NCBI GenBank assembly: GCA_039591615.1
Contig: JBDHDH010000132.1
Span: forward strand, 1 to 10,166
Direction of reading: 5' to 3'
DNA length: 10,166 nt
Source: JBDHDH01 sp039591615
GTDB taxonomy: Bacteria > Gemmatimonadota > Gemmatimonadetes > Gemmatimonadales > GWC2-71-9
Numbering within the stretch: the first letter of the stretch is position 1; every line of letters begins with the position of its first letter. Position numbers and translations under genes: made by a program. The notes below the pieces were generated by a model, which did no database searches, had not been told where the DNA came from, and saw only the letters and a program-made list of their open reading frames with translations. Of this stretch, positions 1-5,576 are shown piece by piece.

Positions 1-269
1 GCGCAAACAAACCCCACACACCACACACTGGACCGGTGGGCAGCTCGTCATTGGCCATTCGGCACCAGAGGATCTCGACCGACGTCTCCCAGATCGCCGC
101 TCCGGCCGTCAGTGCCGCCGTTGAGTCCTAGCCCCGACGGCGCTGCCAGGAGATGAAACCCAGGAGGATAACGACCCAGCTAGCGTGATTCTGGTTGCCT
201 GGACTCGGGCAGATGACCGAAACCTGGGGTGGTGCCGAGTTGCCAAGCGTGTCGAAGCGAACCGATCTT
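1..269. other. Left-edge stretch without a firm gene
   Basis: No gene here is convincing. One + frame is open from the window edge to a TAG at 129-131 and could be the last 42 codons of an upstream gene; its codons are GC-ending only in the second half, and the peptide resembles nothing I know. The first 30 bases are rich in CA dinucleotides (ACACACCACACAC). A good AGGAGG lies at 162-167, but no ATG, GTG or TTG in a usable frame sits 5-12 bases after it. The nearest in-frame candidates for the downstream Uma2 gene are TTG at 195 and ATG at 213, too far away to be served by it. Confidence 0.4.
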
Positions 270-830
270 ATGCGCATGCCCGCCCTGGTCCCCCGTTATA
301 CCGCGGACGAGATCCGCCGCTTCCCCGACGACCGCCTGTGCTACGAGGTCATCCGTGGGGAGCTGTTCGTGACGCCGGCTCCAGGCACCCGACACCAGCG
401 AGCGGTGCTGGAGTTGGCGGTGACGCTCAGGGATTACGTCGACCGGCACGGGTTGGGCGAGACCATCGTTGGGCCGTTCGAAGTCGAGTTCGGGGAAGAC
501 ACTGCGGTGCAGCCCGATGTCCTGGTCGTGCTGCAAGACCGAGCACAGCAGCTCACCGATCAGCGCCTCATGGGCCCGCCGTCGCTCGCAATCGAGGTGA
601 TCTCGTACTCGAGCAAGCGGACCGACCGGCTCCAGAAGCGGGAGCTCTACCTGCATGAAGGCGTGGAGGAATACTGGGTGCTCGACCCCGGCCAGCGGCG
701 CGTCGAGCGCTGGCAACCCGGTGCGAGCGACGCTGAGATCGTCACGGGCTCGCTCCGGTGGGCGCCGAGGGCGGAGGTGGTACCGCTCGATCTCGATCTC
801 GCGGAACTCTTCCGCAAGGTCTGCCGATAG
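270..830 (+). CDS. Uma2 family (DUF820) PD-(D/E)XK endonuclease-like protein
   Basis: This is a Uma2/DUF820 protein of the PD-(D/E)XK nuclease superfamily, with 186 residues from the chosen start, a normal length. The family pattern is complete. An N-terminal 'YTADEIRRFPDD...YEVIRGELFVTPAP' stretch and the following 'RHQ' (about 10-43) lead to the acidic residue D83 in 'QPDVLVV', then E109 in 'LAIEVIS', K123 in 'LQKRELY', and the closing 'GVEEYWVLDP' (131-140). The putative metal-binding and catalytic residues are therefore kept. In-frame starts exist further upstream (TTG 195, ATG 213), but the extra residues do not look like the family, and homologues begin just before the 'PRYT' segment; ATG 276 is equally possible. 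No strong ribosome site decides it. The biological role of Uma2 proteins is poorly known; they are often multicopy and scattered, and links to mobile DNA have been suggested. It stands alone here, with no partner gene. Family assignment is firm and nuclease activity is inferred. Confidence 0.9.
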   Translation: MRMPALVPRYTADEIRRFPDDRLCYEVIRGELFVTPAPGTRHQRAVLELAVTLRDYVDRHGLGETIVGPFEVEFGEDTAVQPDVLVVLQDRAQQLTDQRLMGPPSLAIEVISYSSKRTDRLQKRELYLHEGVEEYWVLDPGQRRVERWQPGASDAEIVTGSLRWAPRAEVVPLDLDLAELFRKVCR

Positions 831-1159
831 GGGGAAAAGTGCCAACCCGAAGCGTTCCCTGAATCGAACACTCCCACTAGCGGAATCTCGTGCCGCCTGC
901 GTACAGACCTCCCGGCTGACGCATGCTTACCGCGTCCGGGACCAGGGCGACCACGGTCTCCACCCTCACACAGCTGCGAGAGTTGGGTCCGCGCGCCTTC
1001 GACGTAGCGGTCACGCGAAAACCCTGGTAGGTAACTTACTCGTCCTCGAAGCACCCGGGAGCGGCGGGCGCCGCCGCCTCTCACAAGGACTCGATGACCG
1101 CGCACCCCTAGGCGGCACAGCGCGACGCGAGCAGCCTCGGGTGACAGAGGCCTTCCTCG
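831..1159. other. Intergenic stretch, nothing recognised
   Basis: The stretch lies between the convergent ends of the Uma2 gene and the photolyase gene. Open frames crossing it on both strands translate to arginine-rich peptides with no family resemblance. A GC-only stem (GCGGCG/CGCCGC, around 1061-1078) lies about 80 bases past the photolyase stop but is not followed by a T-run on either strand. A tRNA T-loop-like string (GTTCGATTC, minus strand, about 862-870) has no matching T-stem or acceptor. I see no repeat or gene remnant that I can name. Confidence 0.4.
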
Positions 1160-2632
1160 TCAGGAGCCAGATGCAAAGCGATCGACGTACTCCTGGACCG
1201 AGAACTTTCGGCGAGTCGAGGCGGAGGTCATGTAGCGCACTTTACCGAAGATCGGCCGCTCCGGACCCCACGGGCGGTCATACTTGCCGAAAACCCACGA
1301 GATGCCCGAGTAGGAGTTCGGGTCGCGCCCGTCGATGGCGTATTTGTTGTTCAGGTGCACCGCACGACGGAACGCACCTTGCGGCGTGTTGGACCACTCC
1401 AGGATCTTCTTGCCCCACAGCATGCGTAGATAGTTGTGAATGACGCCCTCCCGGCGAAGCTGGTTTTGCGCCGCGTTCCACAACTCGTCATGGGTCTGCG
1501 CCGTCTCGAGCTGCTCCCGCGTGTACAGCCACTTTCGTGGGTCAGCCTCATGTTCGGCCAGGGTGGCACGCGCCCAGTCGGGCGCTGAGCTGAAGCGAGC
1601 GTAGTCGTCCTCGTACGCGCACGTGTGGAACCCCAGCTCACGCCATGTCACAAACTCGTCGGCGAAGGACGTTCCGTTCTTGGACATGCCCCAGCCATCG
1701 CGACGCCCCCGCCGGTCTCTTGCCAAGCCTGCCGGCGTCCATCGCTCGCGCTTCACGAGACTCGACCAGACCTCATGGGCACCGATGTGCCCGAAATGGA
1801 GGTAGGCAGACAGCCCACTGGTCACCTCCACATCCGGCTCGTTGCGTTCTTCGGCGTACCGTGAGAGCCGCTCGTCGACGAATCGCTGCAACCGCTCATG
1901 TGCAGCCCGGCTGCCACCGAGCCGTTCCACGGGTGGAACGTCGTGGTCGATGGGCAGCGCCGCCAGCGCGCTGGGGGCACCGGTCAGCATTTCCTCCGAC
2001 GCTGTAGGCCAGCGCGCGAGAATCTGGTCCGGTACGCCCTGAAAATCGGGGACGTCGAGCCGCCTGAGCGGGTTGGCGGCTGGGGCCTCTCCCAGAATCT
2101 CGGGAAGCACACGGTGGAGATGCCGGCGGAACGCGAGCGCGGTGGCGAAGGATCGGCCTGCCGCCGAGAGCGGTAGGAGGCCGTTGGAATCGACGCTTTC
2201 CATCCGGACCGGGATGCGTCCGGCCGCCGCCTGCTGCATGCGCGGAAGGAAAGACGCGGGGTAGTCGTCGGTGACCACCACACAGGCCCGTCCTGCAAGC
2301 GCTTCGAGCAACCCAGATCCTGCGCCGGACTTCGGTTCGACATACGGGAAATAGCCTACCCCTGAACCGGCGAGTGCCTGCGCGTTGTCGGCCATTCCCT
2401 GGAGGATGAACGCGTGGATACGATCGGACGCCCAATCGTAGTCGACGCGAAGCGGCTCGAAGATCAGGAGTGGCTTGCCCACGTCGGTTGCGACGCCGGC
2501 TGCCCGCTCGACGGCATAGTTCGAACGGAGTCGACGCGACGCCACCATCCAATAGAGCACGAACTCGCCGTCCGGACGGATGTCCTCGTCGCGCAGAACC
2601 CTCCGGCGTGCCTCAGGTATGAGCGATGACAT
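1160..2632 (-). CDS. phr: Class II CPD photolyase (deoxyribodipyrimidine photo-lyase)
   Basis: This enzyme uses blue or near-UV light and reduced FAD to split cyclobutane pyrimidine dimers in DNA. The 490-residue length is typical of class II (PhrII) enzymes, the branch shared by some bacteria, archaea, plants and animals. The antenna-binding Rossmann-like N domain is visible ('EFVLYWMVASRRLRSNYAV', about 23-42). The FAD-binding helical domain carries the class II signatures 'KWLYTREQLETAQTHDELWNAAQ' (367-389), 'GVIHNYLRMLWGKKILEW' (396-413) and 'DGRDPNSYSGISWVFGKYDRPWGPERPIFGKVRYM' (434-468), given here only as landmarks. The three tryptophans of the class II electron-transfer chain (W360, W381, W388 in Methanosarcina mazei) all align, as W385, W406 and W413, with exact spacing. 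I chose ATG 2632 over TTG 2635; neither has a clear ribosome site. It lies 29 bases after the broken DUF378 gene and is probably transcribed with it from the divergent control region near 2960. Confidence 0.97.
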   Translation of the reverse strand: MSSLIPEARRRVLRDEDIRPDGEFVLYWMVASRRLRSNYAVERAAGVATDVGKPLLIFEPLRVDYDWASDRIHAFILQGMADNAQALAGSGVGYFPYVEPKSGAGSGLLEALAGRACVVVTDDYPASFLPRMQQAAAGRIPVRMESVDSNGLLPLSAAGRSFATALAFRRHLHRVLPEILGEAPAANPLRRLDVPDFQGVPDQILARWPTASEEMLTGAPSALAALPIDHDVPPVERLGGSRAAHERLQRFVDERLSRYAEERNEPDVEVTSGLSAYLHFGHIGAHEVWSSLVKRERWTPAGLARDRRGRRDGWGMSKNGTSFADEFVTWRELGFHTCAYEDDYARFSSAPDWARATLAEHEADPRKWLYTREQLETAQTHDELWNAAQNQLRREGVIHNYLRMLWGKKILEWSNTPQGAFRRAVHLNNKYAIDGRDPNSYSGISWVFGKYDRPWGPERPIFGKVRYMTSASTRRKFSVQEYVDRFASGS

Positions 2633-2661
2633 CAAGAGGCCACGGTCGCGATATCAACAGG

Positions 2662-2879
2662 TCAATCAGCCGCCACCACGCCGAGCCAGCGCCGCTGAAT
2701 CGCCCGCCACCCCACCGCCTGCCATAGCACTGCCGCCGACGAGGACGTAGGCTGCCCACGCCAGCATGCCTTCTCCAGTGGCCAACGCCACCACGTTCAC
2801 GTCCGCTCGCGCGACAGCGCCCCAGTTGAGCCCTCCCGACCGGCAGCACGGCGGCAGTAACGTCAGAGGTTTTCAGCAT
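2662..2879 (-). pseudogene. DUF378 small membrane protein gene with two frameshifts
   Basis: Reading from ATG 2879 gives 'MLKTSDVTAAVLPVG', and the frame then fails. Skipping one base at about 2834 (the A inside GGGAGGG on the minus strand) restores 'GGLNWG', the hallmark of DUF378 proteins. The new frame runs through 'VNVVALATGEGMLAWAAYVLVGG' and fails again near 2726-2737. A second one-base skip gives 'LWQAVGWRAIQRRW', a plausible DUF378 tail, to a TGA at 2662-2664. The repaired product would be about 71 residues with two membrane helices, the usual DUF378 size. Its start is genuine-looking: a GGAGGGG ribosome site (2889-2895) lies nine bases before ATG 2879. It is the first gene of the left arm, between the divergent promoter and the photolyase. 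The function of DUF378 is unknown. The two +1 shifts could be real decay or sequencing errors. The unshifted long frame (to 2613) is low-complexity and arginine-rich and is not the product. Confidence 0.68.
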
Positions 2880-2935
2880 TTCGAATTACCCCTCCATCTA
2901 CGTCGTACTCGGCCCTCAAGAGCCGTCGCGCTCGC

Positions 2936-2964
2936 TATGTAGCTGGTTTTCAGATTAATGTCAA
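2936..2964 (-). promoter_or_regulatory. Left-arm promoter (DUF378-photolyase)
   Basis: On the minus strand a consensus -35 box TTGACA (2964-2959) is followed after 17 bases by TACATA (2941-2936), a weak -10 match. Transcription would start near 2930, giving a leader of about 50 bases before the GGAGGGG ribosome site of the DUF378 gene. The -35 box is part of the left arm of the 9-bp inverted repeat described separately. The -10 is the weak element, which would suit a promoter needing an activator or an alternative sigma factor. Confidence 0.45.
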
Positions 2965-2994
2965 TACTGTGTCTAAGTAAAAAACTTGACATTA
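2956..2994. repeat. Inverted repeat TAATGTCAA-N21-TTGACATTA, putative operator
   Basis: TAATGTCAA (2956-2964) and TTGACATTA (2986-2994) are perfect 9-bp inverted copies with 21 bases between them. Each arm contains the TTGACA -35 box of one of two divergent promoters. A third copy with one mismatch, TTGACCTTA, lies in direct orientation at 3013-3021, 27 bases after the second. The region is strikingly AT-rich compared with its surroundings and holds a run of six A at 2979-2984. The symmetry suggests either one regulator acting on both arms or simply mirrored -35 elements; the sequence alone cannot tell these apart. Confidence 0.55.
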
Positions 2995-3013
2995 TGCGGA
3001 CAAACACTATTTT
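2986..3013 (+). promoter_or_regulatory. Right-arm promoter (SDR-DUF2867 gene), likely leaderless
   Basis: TTGACA (2986-2991) is a perfect -35 box; 16 bases later lies TATTTT (3008-3013) as the -10 box. The expected transcription start is about 3020-3021, on the ATG at 3021, so the mRNA would be leaderless. This also argues against the two upstream in-frame ATGs (2958, 2994), which fall in or before the promoter. No ribosome site precedes 3021, as expected for leaderless initiation. Confidence 0.6.
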
Positions 3014-3020
3014 TGACCTT

Positions 3021-4514
3021 ATGACTGACCACTCAAGGCCCGAGCCGGGGCTCACGCTGTTAACCGGCGCGACCGGTTATGTCGGGGGACGACTGCTCCC
3101 AGAACTGGAACGCCGCGGTTATCGGGTGCGGTGTCTCACCCGTCGACCCGATGCCCTCCTGCCGCGCGTCGCGGCCACCACCGAAGTGGTGTGTGGCGAC
3201 CTCTCCATCCCGGCCACGCTGGCGACCGCATTCGATGGGATCGACACCGCCTTTTATCTGGTACATGCACTCGGCACCAAGCACGACTTCGAAGCCGAAG
3301 AGCGTGCTGGCGCTGAGGCATTCGCGCGGGAAGCTCGTGCGGCCGGGGTCAAGCGCATCATCTATTTGGGTGGGCTTGGGCCTGAAGAGATCCGGTCCCC
3401 GCACCTGCGGAGCCGCCACGCCGTGGGCCGCATCCTCCGCGAGTCTGGTATTCCCACCTTCGAACTCCGCGCCTCCATCATCATCGGATCCGGCAGCCTG
3501 TCGTTCGAAATGGTCCGCGCGCTGGTCGAGAAGCTTCCCGTGATGGTGACGCCCCGCTGGGTGCAGCGCCTCGCGCAGCCCATCGGCATCGAGGACGTGA
3601 TCGCGTACCTGCTGGAAGCTGCAGAGCTCCCAGCCTCCAAGGCCGGCACCTACGAGATTGGGGGACCAGACCAGCTGGCCTATCGCGATCTCCTCGTGAC
3701 CTACGCGCGGCTCCGGGGGCTTCGCCGACTGATCTTTAGAGTGCCAGTCCTGACGCCGCGACTCTCCAGCCTGTGGCTGGGCCTCGTCACCCCGGTCTAT
3801 GCGAGGATCGGCCGCAAGCTCGTCGACTCCATCCAGCACGATACGGTCGTCACGGACCAACGCGCGCGGGAGGTGTTCAGCGTCGTCCCACGGGGTGTCG
3901 AGGAGGCGATCCGCCGAGCGCTGGCGAACGAGGATCGAGAGTTCGCCGCCACCCGCTGGTCGGATGCGGTCTCGTCAGTGGGCGTGCGCTCCCAGTGGGG
4001 CGGGCAACCCTTCGCGCGGCGCGTGGTGGACGCCCGGTATCGCGTCGTCGACGTCGGACCGGCCCGCGCATTCAACGCCATCGAGCGCATCGGCGGCAGC
4101 ACCGGCTGGTACTACGCCGACTGGTTGTGGCGGCTTCGCGGCTGGCTGGATCTCCTGGTGGGCGGCGCCGGCCTGCGACGTGGACGCCGCAACCCCGAGC
4201 ACCTGCTGCCCGGTGACACCGTCGACTGGTGGCGGGTAGAGGCCGTCGAACCCGGTCGCCTGCTGCGCCTCCGCGCCGAGATGCGGTTACCGGGCCGCGC
4301 CTGGCTCCAGTTCGAGGTTGAGTCCGCACTGGAAGGCGCGCGGATCTGGCAGACGGCGATCTTCGACCCGATCGGGTTGGCGGGACGCCTGTACTGGTAC
4401 GTCCTCTATCCGGTCCACTCCTTGATATTCGCTGGCATGCTCCGCGCGCTGGCGCGCTCGGCGGCGGCGCCCGACCGGCGGGGCGCGGGCGCCGCCGTCC
4501 GGGCGTGGAGGTGA
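3021..4514 (+). CDS. SDR-family NAD(P)-binding protein with C-terminal DUF2867
   Basis: This 497-residue protein has two parts. Residues about 10-300 form an atypical short-chain dehydrogenase (NDUFA9/YbjT-like): a glycine-rich nucleotide loop TGATGYVG (15-22), 'VVCGDL' (57-61), 'AFYLVHAL' (77-84), and a later 'YEIGGPDQLAYRDLL'-type segment (211-225) as in NAD(P)-binding epimerase-like members. Residues about 335-480 form a DUF2867 domain, recognised by 'GGSTGWYYADWLWRLRGWLD' (358-377), 'LLPGDTVDWWRVE' (395-407) and 'MRLPGRAWLQFEV' (421-433); this fold is related to START/SRPBCC ligand-binding domains. No classical YxxxK catalytic pair stands out, as is usual for atypical SDRs, so a redox reaction is not assured. 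The substrate is unknown. I chose ATG 3021 because a strong promoter places transcription start there. It is followed by the SRPBCC-CbiX gene after 145 bases and diverges from the photolyase arm. As I recall, proteins of this kind often neighbour photolyases in light-response clusters. Confidence 0.88.
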   Translation: MTDHSRPEPGLTLLTGATGYVGGRLLPELERRGYRVRCLTRRPDALLPRVAATTEVVCGDLSIPATLATAFDGIDTAFYLVHALGTKHDFEAEERAGAEAFAREARAAGVKRIIYLGGLGPEEIRSPHLRSRHAVGRILRESGIPTFELRASIIIGSGSLSFEMVRALVEKLPVMVTPRWVQRLAQPIGIEDVIAYLLEAAELPASKAGTYEIGGPDQLAYRDLLVTYARLRGLRRLIFRVPVLTPRLSSLWLGLVTPVYARIGRKLVDSIQHDTVVTDQRAREVFSVVPRGVEEAIRRALANEDREFAATRWSDAVSSVGVRSQWGGQPFARRVVDARYRVVDVGPARAFNAIERIGGSTGWYYADWLWRLRGWLDLLVGGAGLRRGRRNPEHLLPGDTVDWWRVEAVEPGRLLRLRAEMRLPGRAWLQFEVESALEGARIWQTAIFDPIGLAGRLYWYVLYPVHSLIFAGMLRALARSAAAPDRRGAGAAVRAWR

Positions 4515-4627
4515 CAGCGGCCCCTCCGTGCAGTGGCAAGATCCCCGGAGAAGTGCGCCGGCGAGCCACATCGCGCTCGACTGTCGCCCACTACCGGTTC
4601 TCGCCGCAACCCAACCCGGAAGGCCGG

Positions 4628-4650
4628 GCCCCGGCCGTCGGGACCGGGGC
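4628..4650 (+). promoter_or_regulatory. GC hairpin at the SRPBCC-CbiX start
   Basis: GCCCCGG (4628-4634) pairs perfectly with CCGGGGC (4644-4650) around a nine-base loop, ending nine bases before the ATG at 4660. In mRNA this seven-pair all-GC stem would sit where a ribosome site belongs, and no free ribosome site is visible nearby. It could limit translation or mark an RNA-controlled start. A chance stem in GC-rich DNA remains possible. Confidence 0.35.
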
Positions 4651-4659
4651 GTCACAGGC

Positions 4660-5517
4660 ATGACCCACGTCCTGGAGCGAACGCAGACGGTTCACGGCGA
4701 GGTGGCGTCGGTCTTCGAGTTCTTTACCAATCCCCACAACCTCGAAGCCCTCACACCGCCCTGGCTTCATTTCGGGGTGGTCGACGCGTCGGAAGCCCGC
4801 GTGCGCCTGGGAACCCGCATCGCATACCGGCTCCGGTGGCAGATCTTCCCGGTGCGCTGGGAGTCGCTCATCGCCGAATTCCGCGAGAACGAGTTGTTCG
4901 CGGACGAGATGCTCCGGGGACCCTACCGGCGATGGTATCATCGGCATGTGTTCCGCCCGGTGGATGGCGGCGTGGAAATCAACGACCGGGTGGAGTACGA
5001 GCTGCCGTTTGGACCGATCGGCCGGCTGGCGCACGCGGTGGCCGTCAGGAGACAGCTGCAGGCCATCTTCGACTACCGACGCCGGAAAGTTGAGGAGATC
5101 TTCGGTGCCGCGCCTCCACAACCGAACACACCTGCCAAGCTCCTCCTCTTCGCGCACGGGAGCGCCGATCCCCGTTGGCAGGCGTCGATCGAGTCAGTGC
5201 ACTCGATGCTCAAAGAGCACTGGCCTGATCGTATCCTGGGCGTCGCGTACCTCGAGCGATCGTCGCCCTCGCTTCACGAGGCCGTGACCGACGCGTATGC
5301 CAGGGGTGTGCGCCGCATTTCGGTGCTCCCCCTGTTCCTCACCGCCGGCAAGCACCTGCGAGTCGACGGACCGGCCATCGCGGAGCGCCTGCGGCTAACC
5401 CTGCCGCTCCTCGACCTGACGATCCTGCCGCCCATCGGACAGGACCGCCGGTTCGCCGGTTTCGTTCGGCAGGTCGTGGAGGAAACCGCGTTCGCGTCAG
5501 GAGCGGGCAGAGCCTAG
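4660..5517 (+). CDS. SRPBCC ligand-binding domain fused to CbiX/SirB-like chelatase
   Basis: The 285-residue protein joins two families in one unbroken frame. Residues 1-149 are an SRPBCC/START-like domain of the COG4276 type ('VFEFFTNPHNLEALTPPWLHF', 18-38; 'YRLRWQIFPVRWESLI', 56-71; 'GPYRRWYHRHVF', 87-98; and a 'VEYELPFGPIGRLAH' stretch, 111-125). After a short Pro-rich linker (about 150-158), residues 159-280 match a single-domain CbiX/SirB chelatase, which inserts Co2+ or Fe2+ into sirohydrochlorin. Both metal-binding histidines are kept: H166 in 'LLLFAHGS' and H232 in 'LPLFLTAGKHLRVD'. The approximately 120-residue length equals short CbiX proteins, so the domain looks competent. The frame is open back to GTG 4528, but that extension is Arg/Pro-rich and unlike the family, so I start at ATG 4660, where the SRPBCC fold begins. 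Ribosome site: none visible. It is second in the right arm after the SDR-DUF2867 gene. Activity is inferred; it might instead bind or deliver a tetrapyrrole or metal. Confidence 0.88.
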   Translation: MTHVLERTQTVHGEVASVFEFFTNPHNLEALTPPWLHFGVVDASEARVRLGTRIAYRLRWQIFPVRWESLIAEFRENELFADEMLRGPYRRWYHRHVFRPVDGGVEINDRVEYELPFGPIGRLAHAVAVRRQLQAIFDYRRRKVEEIFGAAPPQPNTPAKLLLFAHGSADPRWQASIESVHSMLKEHWPDRILGVAYLERSSPSLHEAVTDAYARGVRRISVLPLFLTAGKHLRVDGPAIAERLRLTLPLLDLTILPPIGQDRRFAGFVRQVVEETAFASGAGRA

Positions 5518-5548
5518 GACGCATCCGCTCGGTGGCTCCCAGCCTCGA

Positions 5549-5576
5549 GGGGTCTCGGCGCCGGCCGAACGACCCT
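5549..5576. terminator. Hairpin between convergent genes, possible bidirectional terminator
   Basis: GGGTC (5550-5554) pairs with GACCC (5571-5575), and TCGG (5555-5558) with CCGA (5565-5568), with loop CGCCGG and a two-base bulge. It lies just after the SRPBCC-CbiX stop and overlaps the PAP2 stop on the other strand, where a shared terminator would be expected. No T-run follows on either strand, so intrinsic termination is doubtful. Confidence 0.35.

Noticed and set aside
128..240. Minus-strand hydrophobic peptide ending 'SWVVILLGFISWQRRRG'
   Set aside because: It looks like a membrane-protein tail, but has no start codon with a ribosome site and no further family-like sequence upstream; it overlaps possible Uma2 starts. 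Treated as chance.
180..845. Long minus-strand open frame (221 codons) antisense to the Uma2 gene
   Set aside because: It covers the Uma2 frame exactly, lacks any family motif, and arises from GC-rich codon structure on the opposite strand; the plus-strand product has complete Uma2 motifs.
858..870. tRNA T-loop-like string GTTCGATTC on the minus strand
   Set aside because: The flanking five-base stems do not pair, and no anticodon arm or acceptor stem is present, so there is no tRNA or tRNA-derived attachment site.
1061..1080. GC stem (GCGGCG/CGCCGC) as photolyase terminator
   Set aside because: It lies about 80 bases past the stop and no T-run follows on the minus strand; such stems are common by chance in GC-rich DNA.
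2613..2879. Unshifted 88-codon minus-strand frame from ATG 2879
   Set aside because: Only its first 15 residues look real; the rest is Arg/Gly-rich noise that the two-frameshift DUF378 reading explains better.
3060..3860. 266-codon minus-strand frame inside the SDR-DUF2867 gene
   Set aside because: Antisense shadow of a well-supported coding region; no recognisable motifs.
4528..4659. N-terminal extension of the SRPBCC-CbiX protein from GTG 4528
   Set aside because: The 44 extra residues are Pro/Arg-rich, unlike the family, and include the sequence of a GC hairpin; the SRPBCC fold begins right at ATG 4660.
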